Source: Fervidobacterium sp. (GTDB lineage: Bacteria; Thermotogota; Thermotogae; Thermotogales; Fervidobacteriaceae). Taken from it: a stretch of 8,378 bases of DNA. The position numbers and the translations under genes were made by a program. The notes beneath the pieces were generated by a model. That model was not told where the DNA came from. It saw nothing but the letters and a program-made list of their open reading frames with translations, and did no database searches. Position 1 is the stretch's first letter, and the number at the start of each line of letters is the position of its first letter. The stretch covers positions 1-8,378 of the forward strand of contig DPXZ01000017.1 in assembly GCA_003526765.1 (NCBI GenBank), in the 5' to 3' direction. Below are positions 1 to 5,944 of the stretch, one piece after another.

Positions 1-153
1 TTTTCCAGTCCTAATTAGTTTATAAATGGCACTTAAAGGTACGTTTTTGAGAGCGTTCCTCAAAAACTTATCTAAGCGTGAGAAATAATTGTGCTCATCA
101 ATGAGCCATTTATTTTGCACTGTTGTCTTCTTGGCTTGTTTTTCGCTATCCAT
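1..153 (-). CDS. RluA/RluC-family 23S rRNA pseudouridine synthase, N-terminal S4 domain (partial, 3' end outside window)
   Basis: Only the first 51 codons are present; the frame stays open to base 1. After a basic, low-complexity leader of about 20 residues comes an S4-like RNA-binding segment with RLDKFLRNALKNVP (residues 30-43) and SAIYKLIRTGK (44-54 region, cut by the edge). This is the pattern that opens RluC/RluD enzymes (RxDxFL...P.S.IyrlirkG). The family converts specific uridines in 23S rRNA to pseudouridine; its catalytic Asp lies beyond the window, so the exact member cannot be told. The ATG at 153 is the only reasonable start: an in-frame TAA sits ten codons upstream, and GGAAAGTAGGT precedes the ATG. 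The gene follows the nucleosidase gene by 49 nt, the largest downstream gap in this part of the cluster, and a possible promoter lies at the end of that gene. Confidence 0.85.
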   Translation of the reverse strand, partial: MDSEKQAKKTTVQNKWLIDEHNYFSRLDKFLRNALKNVPLSAIYKLIRTGK

Positions 154-192
154 TTGAGAACCTACTTTCCAACAATCATTTTACTTGAGTAC

Positions 193-222
193 GTCATATC
201 TATCAGAGAAGATGTTTGTCAA
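193..222 (-). promoter_or_regulatory. Possible sigma-70-type promoter for the pseudouridine synthase gene
   Basis: On the minus strand, a perfect TTGACA (217-222) is followed after an 18-nt spacer by TATGAC (193-198), which matches 4 of 6 bases of TATAAT. The -35 falls in the last codons of the nucleosidase gene, and the -10 falls in the gap. Initiation would give a leader of roughly 33 nt before the ATG at 153. The -35 is also explained by the codons for Leu-Asp-Lys, so chance is a real alternative. Confidence 0.3.
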
Positions 223-850
223 GCATTTCCGAGACAATGGCTGATGGCAAACTAGCGAACTTTCTGAAGTTCTGTTCATATTCTAATTGAGTTTGCTCCT
301 CACTCGTATCGACAATTACTTTCAAGGAACAAAATCCAACGTTGTTTTCAAAGCAAACCTTCGCCATTGCAGCGCTGTCCATATCAGCAGCAAGTGCTTG
401 GTATTTTTCGTAGATGCGCATTTTGAGATTCTTGTTACTGATCAACACATCTCCACTCACAATGCATCCCAATTTTATGTATGGATATATGTCCTTAATC
501 TTTTCTACAAGTGTAGAAGATGCTTGAAAACCAGCAGGTCTGCTATCTTGAAAGTCATGTTCATAATATGTTGTACCACAGATAATGTCACCAACCTCAA
601 GATTTGGATCTATGGCACCTGCAGAACCACAGTGGATAATATACTTTGGATGAAAGTGATCTATTATGGCTTGTGTCATGAGTGCACTCTCAACCTTTCC
701 AATGAATCCGTAGATCGTTGTAACCTCATTTCCACCTATTATTCCTCTCGAGTAGTTCCTACCAACTAATTCACCATTTTCAAGCAGCGGAAGCAGATCC
801 CGAAATACGCCCACGATCTCCTCTTTCAATACTCCAGTTACAACTATCAT
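203..850 (-). CDS. mtnN: 5'-methylthioadenosine / S-adenosylhomocysteine nucleosidase (Pfs/MtnN family), with Asp at the ribose-binding Glu position
   Basis: A 215-residue cytosolic hydrolase of the PNP/UDP phosphorylase superfamily. By family, it cleaves adenine from methylthioadenosine and S-adenosylhomocysteine, feeding the activated-methyl cycle. Visible landmarks are MIVVTGVLKEE (1-11), whose E11 aligns with the E. coli catalytic-site Glu12; IGKVESA (50-56); CGSAGA (74-79); VSGDVLIS (131-138); ADMDSAAMA (155-163); and VIVDTSE (178-184), whose D181 aligns with the catalytic Asp197. The oddity is MD at 157-158, where the family has ME; that Glu normally binds the ribose hydroxyls. The frame can be extended to a GTG at 859, but that GTG lies inside the SD sequence. 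The ATG at 850 gives the usual family N-terminus. The gene starts 12 nt after the cheX stop, so the two are probably co-transcribed. A relative with altered substrate choice (another nucleoside) is possible. Confidence 0.87.
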   Translation of the reverse strand: MIVVTGVLKEEIVGVFRDLLPLLENGELVGRNYSRGIIGGNEVTTIYGFIGKVESALMTQAIIDHFHPKYIIHCGSAGAIDPNLEVGDIICGTTYYEHDFQDSRPAGFQASSTLVEKIKDIYPYIKLGCIVSGDVLISNKNLKMRIYEKYQALAADMDSAAMAKVCFENNVGFCSLKVIVDTSEEQTQLEYEQNFRKFASLPSAIVSEMLDKHLL

Positions 851-855
851 ATGGC

Positions 856-862
856 TCACCTC
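856..862 (-). promoter_or_regulatory. Shine-Dalgarno site fixing the mtnN start
   Basis: The minus strand reads GAGGTGA here, 5 nt before the ATG at 850. The alternative GTG (857-859) is part of this SD itself, so it cannot be served by it. This decides for the ATG and a 215-residue product. Confidence 0.7.
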
Positions 863-1330
863 TTATTTTCCGCTTCTTATCGCTATGTGAAGCTCAACAT
901 CTTCGGGGCTAAATAGACCAACTGGTAGCCTTATTATGAGTCCTTCAGCTGTTATCTTCATTTCCTTTCCTGTTATCACCGTCGGTGGTGTAATATCTAT
1001 CTTGTATCCAAGCTTTTCCAAATTCATTGCTATGCTCCCAGACGTCATATTCCCAAGTTCACCGATGGCACTCAGCGATAATTCATCTATTGTGTTGTAA
1101 TCCATTCCCATCATACGTGAGACGATTGCAAGTGCAGTTTCTTCACTGAATGAATATACAAAGTTACCTTCTATATCCCCAACAAAACCTATTACTGTGA
1201 CAATATTGTATCGTGGCATTATATCTTTAATAGCTTGTGGCTTACCGAACTGTGCTTCCAATTGAAGGACCGTTTCGTAAGTTACTTGCGCAGAAGAAAG
1301 CACAGCATTTATAATTCTAACATCCACCAT
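863..1330 (-). CDS. cheX: CheX, CheY-P phosphatase of the CheC/CheX/FliY family
   Basis: A 155-residue cytosolic protein that hydrolyses phospho-CheY and so resets the chemotaxis signal to the flagellar switch. The full length is close to T. maritima CheX, which it resembles throughout. The active-site helix is LSAIGELGNMTSG (86-98), carrying the family's E-x2-N pair as E91 and N94. Other family marks are TVIGFVGDIEG (45-55), the SFSEETAL stretch (60-67), and DITPPTVITG (112-121). There is a single phosphatase helix, as in CheX, not the two found in CheC. The ATG at 1330 has a very strong SD (GGGAGGTG, 7 nt away). The start overlaps the end of rbgA by 14 nt, which suggests translational coupling. 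The likely substrate CheY is not encoded in the window, but the switch protein FliG is, at the far end. Confidence 0.95.
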   Translation of the reverse strand: MVDVRIINAVLSSAQVTYETVLQLEAQFGKPQAIKDIMPRYNIVTVIGFVGDIEGNFVYSFSEETALAIVSRMMGMDYNTIDELSLSAIGELGNMTSGSIAMNLEKLGYKIDITPPTVITGKEMKITAEGLIIRLPVGLFSPEDVELHIAIRSGK

Positions 1331-2114
1331 TGCCTAACACCTCCCAGAATTTTGATAGTTCAATATCGTACGTGAACCTACCGAGTTTCCCTTCGGATAT
1401 GTCCTTAAATAAAAGCATCCTTGCCTTTTCAATATCTACGAATCCACCTTTTTTTAGAATGCCCCTCTTTTTACCGAAATCCTCGATGTATGAATACATA
1501 TCAGACTCAATACCAGAAACTGACTTGTATATGTCAAAAGCCAATTCGTAAAGCTCATCCGTGATGTTTTCGACTGGTACAGCACCTATGAGCAATAATT
1601 TTGCAGCCACTTCTTTTGAGAATATCTCAGAATACAGAATACCCGGTGAGTCTAAAACAGTTATACCTTCAACAGAAATCCACTGAACGCCTCTTGTTAT
1701 ACCGGGTTGAGCTCCTGTTCTTGCCTTGTGCTGCCCTATTATCTTGTTCAGTATGGTTGACTTTCCCACATTAGGTACACCAACAACACATATGTGTGGA
1801 TTCTCATACTTCGTGTGGCTTGTGATAATTTTCAGAATTTCTCTTCTGCTCGTGTTCTTATCAACCAACATAGCAGGACAAGATTTTGAGATCTCCGATT
1901 GCCACATCCTGTTGTATCTTTCATCCGCCAGATCAGATTTATTGAGTAAGAAAACTTTTGTTTTATCTCTAAACAAGCTCAATTCAAAGCTTGTTGTAGT
2001 CACTGGAGTTCTTGCATCGAGTACCATCAAAACAACGTCTACTTTCTTGAGGTTATCTTTTATCTGTCTTTTTGCTTTCTGTACGTGCCCAGGATACCAC
2101 AAATTTATACCCAT
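1317..2114 (-). CDS. rbgA: RbgA/YlqF, circularly permuted GTPase for 50S ribosomal subunit assembly
   Basis: A 265-residue GTPase whose motifs occur in permuted order. G4 is NKSD (58-61), followed by G1/Walker A GVPNVGKST (112-120), a G2-region Thr in PGIT (137-140), and G3 DSPG (155-158). This order is diagnostic of the YlqF/YawG class. The N-terminal WYPGH (6-10) followed by KAKRQI and DAR (33-35), and the C-terminal KKRGILKKGG (215-224) with LGRFTYD, match RbgA. The protein helps late maturation of the large ribosomal subunit, probably incorporation of late proteins near the central protuberance. Start choice: an ATG at 2126 would add four residues (MGEC). The ATG at 2114 has GGGTGA 4 nt upstream and gives MGINLWYPGH, close to the short N-termini of known homologues, so I prefer it. 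The gene lies 57 nt after pyrH, and its end overlaps cheX. Confidence 0.93.
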   Translation of the reverse strand: MGINLWYPGHVQKAKRQIKDNLKKVDVVLMVLDARTPVTTTSFELSLFRDKTKVFLLNKSDLADERYNRMWQSEISKSCPAMLVDKNTSRREILKIITSHTKYENPHICVVGVPNVGKSTILNKIIGQHKARTGAQPGITRGVQWISVEGITVLDSPGILYSEIFSKEVAAKLLLIGAVPVENITDELYELAFDIYKSVSGIESDMYSYIEDFGKKRGILKKGGFVDIEKARMLLFKDISEGKLGRFTYDIELSKFWEVLGNGGC

Positions 2115-2118
2115 ACAT

Positions 2119-2124
2119 TCACCC
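2119..2124 (-). promoter_or_regulatory. Candidate Shine-Dalgarno for the inner rbgA start
   Basis: The minus strand reads GGGTGA, 4 nt before the ATG at 2114. The alternative ATG at 2126 has only GGAAAG about 14 nt upstream, which is too far. This favours the inner start, though GGGTGA is a weak match and the spacing is short. Confidence 0.45.
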
Positions 2125-2171
2125 ATTCATTGCATATTTTCTTTCCACTGTGAAAACAATAACTACCGATA

Positions 2172-2873
2172 TTACTTTGGTACTACTAATGTGCCGACAT
2201 TCTCCCCGTTGATTGCTCTCAGTAGATTCCCACGTTCGAAAAAGTCTGTAACGAGTATCTTCATATCGTACCTCTTACAGATGGAAAATGCCTCTGTATC
2301 CATTATCTTCAAATTTTCTTCTATTGCTTGATCATAAGTTATCGTATCGTATTTCTTGGCATCGTTGTGTACCTTTGGGTCTTTATCGTATATCCCAGAT
2401 ACCTTTGTGCCTTTTATCAAGAGTTCCGCTTTCATTTCAACTGCTCTCAATGCAGCACCGGTATCTGTGGTAAAGAACGGATTACTCGTCCCACCTGCAA
2501 ACACAACAACGTATCCTGCTTCGAAGTAAAGGTCGATATCATCGTAATTTATCATCTTGACTGAAGGGATAGAAACTATTTGAGAGACAACGACAGTCTT
2601 TATATTGGCACTCTCCAATCTATCTTTAAGATAGAGTGCATTTATGACTGTACCGAGCATACCAATTTGGTCGGCTATTGTAGGTCTCAGTCCATCGAAA
2701 TCTCTACCTCTGAACAGGTTGCCAGCACCTATTACAATGCCAAGTTTGATTCCGCGTTCTGCAACGTTCTTTATCTCCTCGATCAAATAATCAACATGTT
2801 CATCACTAAATCCCTTTTGAGCCTCACCACTCAAAACCTCACCACTTAGTTTTAGTAGGACACGTTTGTACAT
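2172..2873 (-). CDS. pyrH: UMP kinase (uridylate kinase)
   Basis: A 233-residue cytosolic enzyme that phosphorylates UMP to UDP with ATP in pyrimidine nucleotide synthesis. It belongs to the amino-acid kinase fold, and its length is near the usual 235-245. Visible motifs are KLSGE (8-12, phosphate-binding Lys); IGAGN (48-52) with FRGR (54-57); AD at 67-68 and MLGTVINA (72-79); FAGGTSNPFFTTDTGAALRA (125-144), the UMP and phosphate-binding glycine loop; the nucleotide-site DKDP (163-166); and MD (191-192). The ATG at 2873 has GGAGGG 7 nt upstream and starts 3 nt after the stop of the ATPase gene, so the two are in one transcript. In many bacteria pyrH sits between tsf and frr; neither is seen here. 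Bacterial UMP kinases are commonly inhibited by UTP and activated by GTP; nothing in the sequence shows which applies here. Confidence 0.97.
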   Translation of the reverse strand: MYKRVLLKLSGEVLSGEAQKGFSDEHVDYLIEEIKNVAERGIKLGIVIGAGNLFRGRDFDGLRPTIADQIGMLGTVINALYLKDRLESANIKTVVVSQIVSIPSVKMINYDDIDLYFEAGYVVVFAGGTSNPFFTTDTGAALRAVEMKAELLIKGTKVSGIYDKDPKVHNDAKKYDTITYDQAIEENLKIMDTEAFSICKRYDMKILVTDFFERGNLLRAINGENVGTLVVPK

Positions 2874-2876
2874 CGA

Positions 2877-5333
2877 TTATCCCTCCAAATAAATCGTATT
2901 GACGTTCTCATTTCCCAGTATTTTAAGTATTCTACTATCGCTTGTCATAAATATGATTTGGCGATAGTTTGATTCATCTTTCAGATAATCAAGTATCTTT
3001 GCTAATCTATCATCATCGAACCTTATGAGTGTGTTGTCGATGACAAGTGGCATGTTGAAATCAAAAAAAGTCTTGTATAGCGCATTTTTGATTCCGAATA
3101 TCAGTAAATCTTTCGTAGAACCGCTGAGATATTCAGAGGGATCCTTCAAATCTCCTTCAACGACTATTTTTATCGAAAGATCTGGTGTAACTACGAAATT
3201 ACGTGGTTGGCCCGAAACGTTGTAGAAGAATTTTGTAAATTCCTCACTGAACGTTTTATAGTAACTATCTACGAATCTATTGAACCTATTTTGCAAATAA
3301 TCGTATACCTTTGGCACAATATTCCCAAGGTAAGTTATCAAACGCATCTTAAGATTTATCTCGTCTCTTTGAACCAAGAGCGCATTTAGACTTTTCTGAT
3401 CAACGATCAATCCTTCTATTTTCGAGGACAGTTCATCGTAAGTAGTTCTTAACTCAGAAAGTTTTTTCTCAACTTCTGATAAATTGAATTTCAACTCAGT
3501 AATTACAACATCTTTCTGTTCATTAACCAAGTCAGCCTCGAGTTCGCTAAGTCTCTTCTGTGAATCAGCCAAGTCGCTCTTTAATTGGGAATAGCTTCTG
3601 TATGCTTCGTTGTAATTATTTACATCTTCCCTCTTTAAGTTCATTTTCTTCAAGTTTGTTTCAATGAGCTCCGTAACGTTTCTAAGATCCTTTTGGAGTG
3701 ACAGATACTCACCGCGTACTTGCATCAATTTCCGTTCCATTGATTCTTTCTCGTATATTATCTCCTGAATTTCATTGAAAGTCCTTTGAAGATTTTCAAC
3801 GGCTGAAATGATCATCTGCGCCGCACCCGTTACACCAAATTTCGATAATTCTGCAATCATCTCTTGTTCTATCGCCTTTAATTGCTCAATTTGTCTGCCC
3901 TTTTCGATGTTTTTTGCCTTCCATTCGAGAAACTCCGAATATTTTCTCCTCAGCTGTCTTACATCCGAAACACCATATTGTCTAAGCACTTTCCATACGT
4001 TGGAGACCTGCCTATCTTCGATCGATAATTGAACCAAATTTTCCTGCAATACGTCAACCAGAGAGATGTTTCTTCTCCATCTTGTGACAAGAAATACACT
4101 CGCCGCTAAAAACAGCACTGAGGGTATGTACATGAACAACGATATACTATTGAACAGCAGGCCTAAGACGAAAAGTACTATCCCAGCAACTGCAGATACC
4201 AAAGAGAGGTCCCTTGAATATTTTGCACTATTTTCAGTTCTCTCTATCTGCTCTTGCAGTGACCGTTTATCTTGTTCAGCCATCGCCCTACTTTCTTGCA
4301 GCCTTTGTTCTTCCTCTTCTGCATCATCCAATATCGATGGATTTTCCAGGAACACTTTCCACAACGGGTCTTCTACCACACTTTCATTTACACCATCTCC
4401 GTACATCTTTGCCAAGAGACTGAGATGTTTGAGTCTAAGACTGATGTTTTCCAAATCTTTTTCAGATGTGGCACCAAGCAATTTCAACTTGCTCTCCAAC
4501 TCAGCTGACTTCGAGTCGATGCTTTTCTGCAGTTCTTTCTCTTCACTTTCAAGCTTGGTCATTTGATTTTTTACGTTGTTTTCCTTTTCAAATACACTCG
4601 AAAGTTCTTGAATAGACTCAGACTCTACACTTTCAACCCATTGGTATTTTGCCAATTCCGATTTCAAACTCTCAATTCTTCTTTTGACTTCATTAATTTC
4701 ATTGGATATTTTATCTCTTCTTTCTTTAGAAACATCGAGAAGTTTATTTTTGATAGTAATTAAAGTATCCTCATATTTTCTTATCTGAGATCCTACTTTT
4801 TTCTGTTCAATGTATAGTTTGTTTCTCAAACCAATTTTCTCTTTAATTGCATTTATCTCTTTTTCTATCTTTTCTAAATCAGACGATAATGTCTCAATAC
4901 AGGATTTCAAATTCAGATTACTTATATTCTGCATAGCTGATTTCAGCATCTTTCCTTCATCTGTCTTCTCGCTTTTTTTCTTCAGTGAGCTTTCAATGAT
5001 GTTCCTATCCAAAGTTATGGTCTCAATATCGTCATCTTCCAATAGGAAGGCAACATTTTCCAAAACAGACTTACTGATATTGTCGTCTTTTGGTTCTCCA
5101 AATGTGTAAGTCCCATCGGAAGTCTCAACCAATCCACCGAATTTGTCTCCATTCCATGGCTTGAATTTCAGTGCATCTTGATTTGGTGCAGTAAGTGTAT
5201 ACAGAAGGAATTTTGCAAGTGTCGTCTTACCACTTTCGTTCGGTCCGAACACTACATTCATACCGGGCTTGAACAAGAACTCTTTATCGGTAAGTTTTCC
5301 GAATCCCTCTATCTTTGCTCTTCTCAGAAACAT
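2877..5333 (-). CDS. Rad50/SMC-like coiled-coil ATPase of the YhaN type with a central transmembrane hairpin
   Basis: An 818-residue protein. The N-terminal ATPase half has MFLRRAKIEGFGKL (1-14) and Walker A GPNESGKTT (30-38). Long Lys/Glu-rich coiled coils run at about 140-375 and 420-665. Between them are two hydrophobic segments (about 376-394 and 397-417) ending in RWRR, which look like a membrane hairpin at the point where Rad50 has its zinc hook. The C-terminal half has the signature EYLSGSTKD (734-742), Walker B PLVIDN (762-767), D-loop FDDD (772-775) and IIFMTSDS (793-800). Compared with the family, the second Walker B acid is Asn767, the signature has Ser where a second Gly is usual, and the H-loop His appears replaced by Asp799. 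Function is inferred only: an ATP-driven, membrane-tethered DNA or envelope factor. The start overlaps the upstream gene by 10 nt, with GGGGTGA 6 nt before the ATG. No SbcD/Mre11 partner is present in the window. Confidence 0.85.
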   Translation of the reverse strand: MFLRRAKIEGFGKLTDKEFLFKPGMNVVFGPNESGKTTLAKFLLYTLTAPNQDALKFKPWNGDKFGGLVETSDGTYTFGEPKDDNISKSVLENVAFLLEDDDIETITLDRNIIESSLKKKSEKTDEGKMLKSAMQNISNLNLKSCIETLSSDLEKIEKEINAIKEKIGLRNKLYIEQKKVGSQIRKYEDTLITIKNKLLDVSKERRDKISNEINEVKRRIESLKSELAKYQWVESVESESIQELSSVFEKENNVKNQMTKLESEEKELQKSIDSKSAELESKLKLLGATSEKDLENISLRLKHLSLLAKMYGDGVNESVVEDPLWKVFLENPSILDDAEEEEQRLQESRAMAEQDKRSLQEQIERTENSAKYSRDLSLVSAVAGIVLFVLGLLFNSISLFMYIPSVLFLAASVFLVTRWRRNISLVDVLQENLVQLSIEDRQVSNVWKVLRQYGVSDVRQLRRKYSEFLEWKAKNIEKGRQIEQLKAIEQEMIAELSKFGVTGAAQMIISAVENLQRTFNEIQEIIYEKESMERKLMQVRGEYLSLQKDLRNVTELIETNLKKMNLKREDVNNYNEAYRSYSQLKSDLADSQKRLSELEADLVNEQKDVVITELKFNLSEVEKKLSELRTTYDELSSKIEGLIVDQKSLNALLVQRDEINLKMRLITYLGNIVPKVYDYLQNRFNRFVDSYYKTFSEEFTKFFYNVSGQPRNFVVTPDLSIKIVVEGDLKDPSEYLSGSTKDLLIFGIKNALYKTFFDFNMPLVIDNTLIRFDDDRLAKILDYLKDESNYRQIIFMTSDSRILKILGNENVNTIYLEG

Positions 5334-5872
5334 ACCTTTTCACCCCTGAGGAGCTTTAGCACAAGGTATTTAGCTCCAACGTCTTCTATTCCGTTAACCA
5401 ACTCAGATTCCATGAAGTTCCTTGGGTCTATTTCTACAACAAAAGATTGCACATTATCATCCATCTTTTTATTCGTAGGTACTTCCAAAACATAGAAACA
5501 CTTTGTGTGTTCACATAAGAGTTGACGTAAATCGCTAGCACGTTTTAAGCCTATTGTCTCCGTTCCTTCCACAGCAACGAGTTCCCTATCTACTCTTATA
5601 AATGGCTTATTATCTATTGGGGAGGAATTAAAGTCAAGGTCTACTGGTTCATAGATGATTTCGTAGTTTCTGAAAATACTACCCAAAAGTTTTTCAATAT
5701 CTTCAATTAGTGCAAGCTGACCCAAAACATTGTAGAACACGAACTGTGCATCTTGGTACGATTTTGAAAGTCTGAGCAGAAAATTGACCTTGCACTGTTC
5801 GATCTGATTTTGAAATTTTGAGAAGTCTTTGAAATCATCGTACAATTTTAAGTTGTTTACTTCAACAGTCAC
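5324..5872 (-). CDS. Conserved-looking protein of unknown function, coupled to the YhaN-like ATPase
   Basis: I do not recognise this family. The product is 182 residues from the GTG at 5872, or 184 from the ATG at 5878. It looks soluble: no signal peptide, no membrane segment and no cysteine cluster. It has a mixed alpha/beta pattern, with an amphipathic region FKDFSKFQNQIEQCKVNFLL (about 14-33), a hydrophobic helix around VLGQLALIEDIEKLLGSIF, beta-like stretches such as PFIRVDRELVAVEG, and a C-terminal VGAKYLVLKLLRG. No metallophosphoesterase motifs (DxH, GNHE) are visible, so it is not a recognisable SbcD/Mre11. Its end overlaps the start of the ATPase gene by 10 nt, which argues for coupled translation and perhaps a physical complex. 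The start is chosen from the SD: GGGAGG lies 7 nt before the GTG but only 1 nt before the ATG. It follows the PhoH-like gene after 63 nt. Confidence 0.75.
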   Translation of the reverse strand: MTVEVNNLKLYDDFKDFSKFQNQIEQCKVNFLLRLSKSYQDAQFVFYNVLGQLALIEDIEKLLGSIFRNYEIIYEPVDLDFNSSPIDNKPFIRVDRELVAVEGTETIGLKRASDLRQLLCEHTKCFYVLEVPTNKKMDDNVQSFVVEIDPRNFMESELVNGIEDVGAKYLVLKLLRGEKVCF

Positions 5873-5879
5873 ATGCATT

Positions 5880-5885
5880 CCTCCC
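5880..5885 (-). promoter_or_regulatory. Shine-Dalgarno site favouring a GTG start for the unknown gene
   Basis: The minus strand reads GGGAGG inside a GGGGGAGG run. It is 7 nt from the GTG at 5872 but only 1 nt from the ATG at 5878, which is too close for normal initiation. The upstream G-run could pair less well at a 4-nt distance, so the ATG is not fully excluded. Confidence 0.55.
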
Positions 5886-5932
5886 CCGTTGTCTTATTTT
5901 ACACAATATTCGCATTTTTCATGTTGTAGATT

Positions 5933-5944
5933 ATGCTATAGCAT
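5933..5944. repeat. 12-bp perfect palindrome across the stop codon of the PhoH-like gene
   Basis: ATGCTATAGCAT reads the same on both strands. It contains the TAG stop of the PIN-PhoH gene (5936-5938) and precedes the gap before the unknown gene. Without a loop or T-run it is not a terminator. It may be a protein-binding site or chance. Confidence 0.4.

Noticed and set aside
287..769. 160-codon plus-strand reading frame
   Set aside because: Lies wholly antisense to the nucleosidase gene, whose family motifs are clear; the translation shows no family features.
1726..2331. 201-codon plus-strand reading frame
   Set aside because: Antisense to rbgA and the end of pyrH, both firmly identified; the composition is that of a reverse-strand shadow.
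4066..4566. 166-codon plus-strand reading frame, rich in Ser and Leu
   Set aside because: Mirror of the Lys/Glu coiled coil and membrane segments of the ATPase gene; no start signal or family motif.
5324..5872. Idea that the unknown protein is a reduced SbcD/Mre11 nuclease
   Set aside because: None of the metallophosphoesterase metal motifs is visible and the length is far too short.
2877..5872. Idea that the ATPase pair is a mobile anti-phage defence system
   Set aside because: It sits in frame with tightly spaced housekeeping genes, with no integrase, transposase, repeats or obvious change in base composition. A defence role is not excluded but has no support here.
5879..5935. Possible promoter (TAAAAT as -10) in the gap before the unknown gene
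   Set aside because: No acceptable -35 at 16-18 nt; the hexamer alone is expected by chance in such AT-rich DNA.
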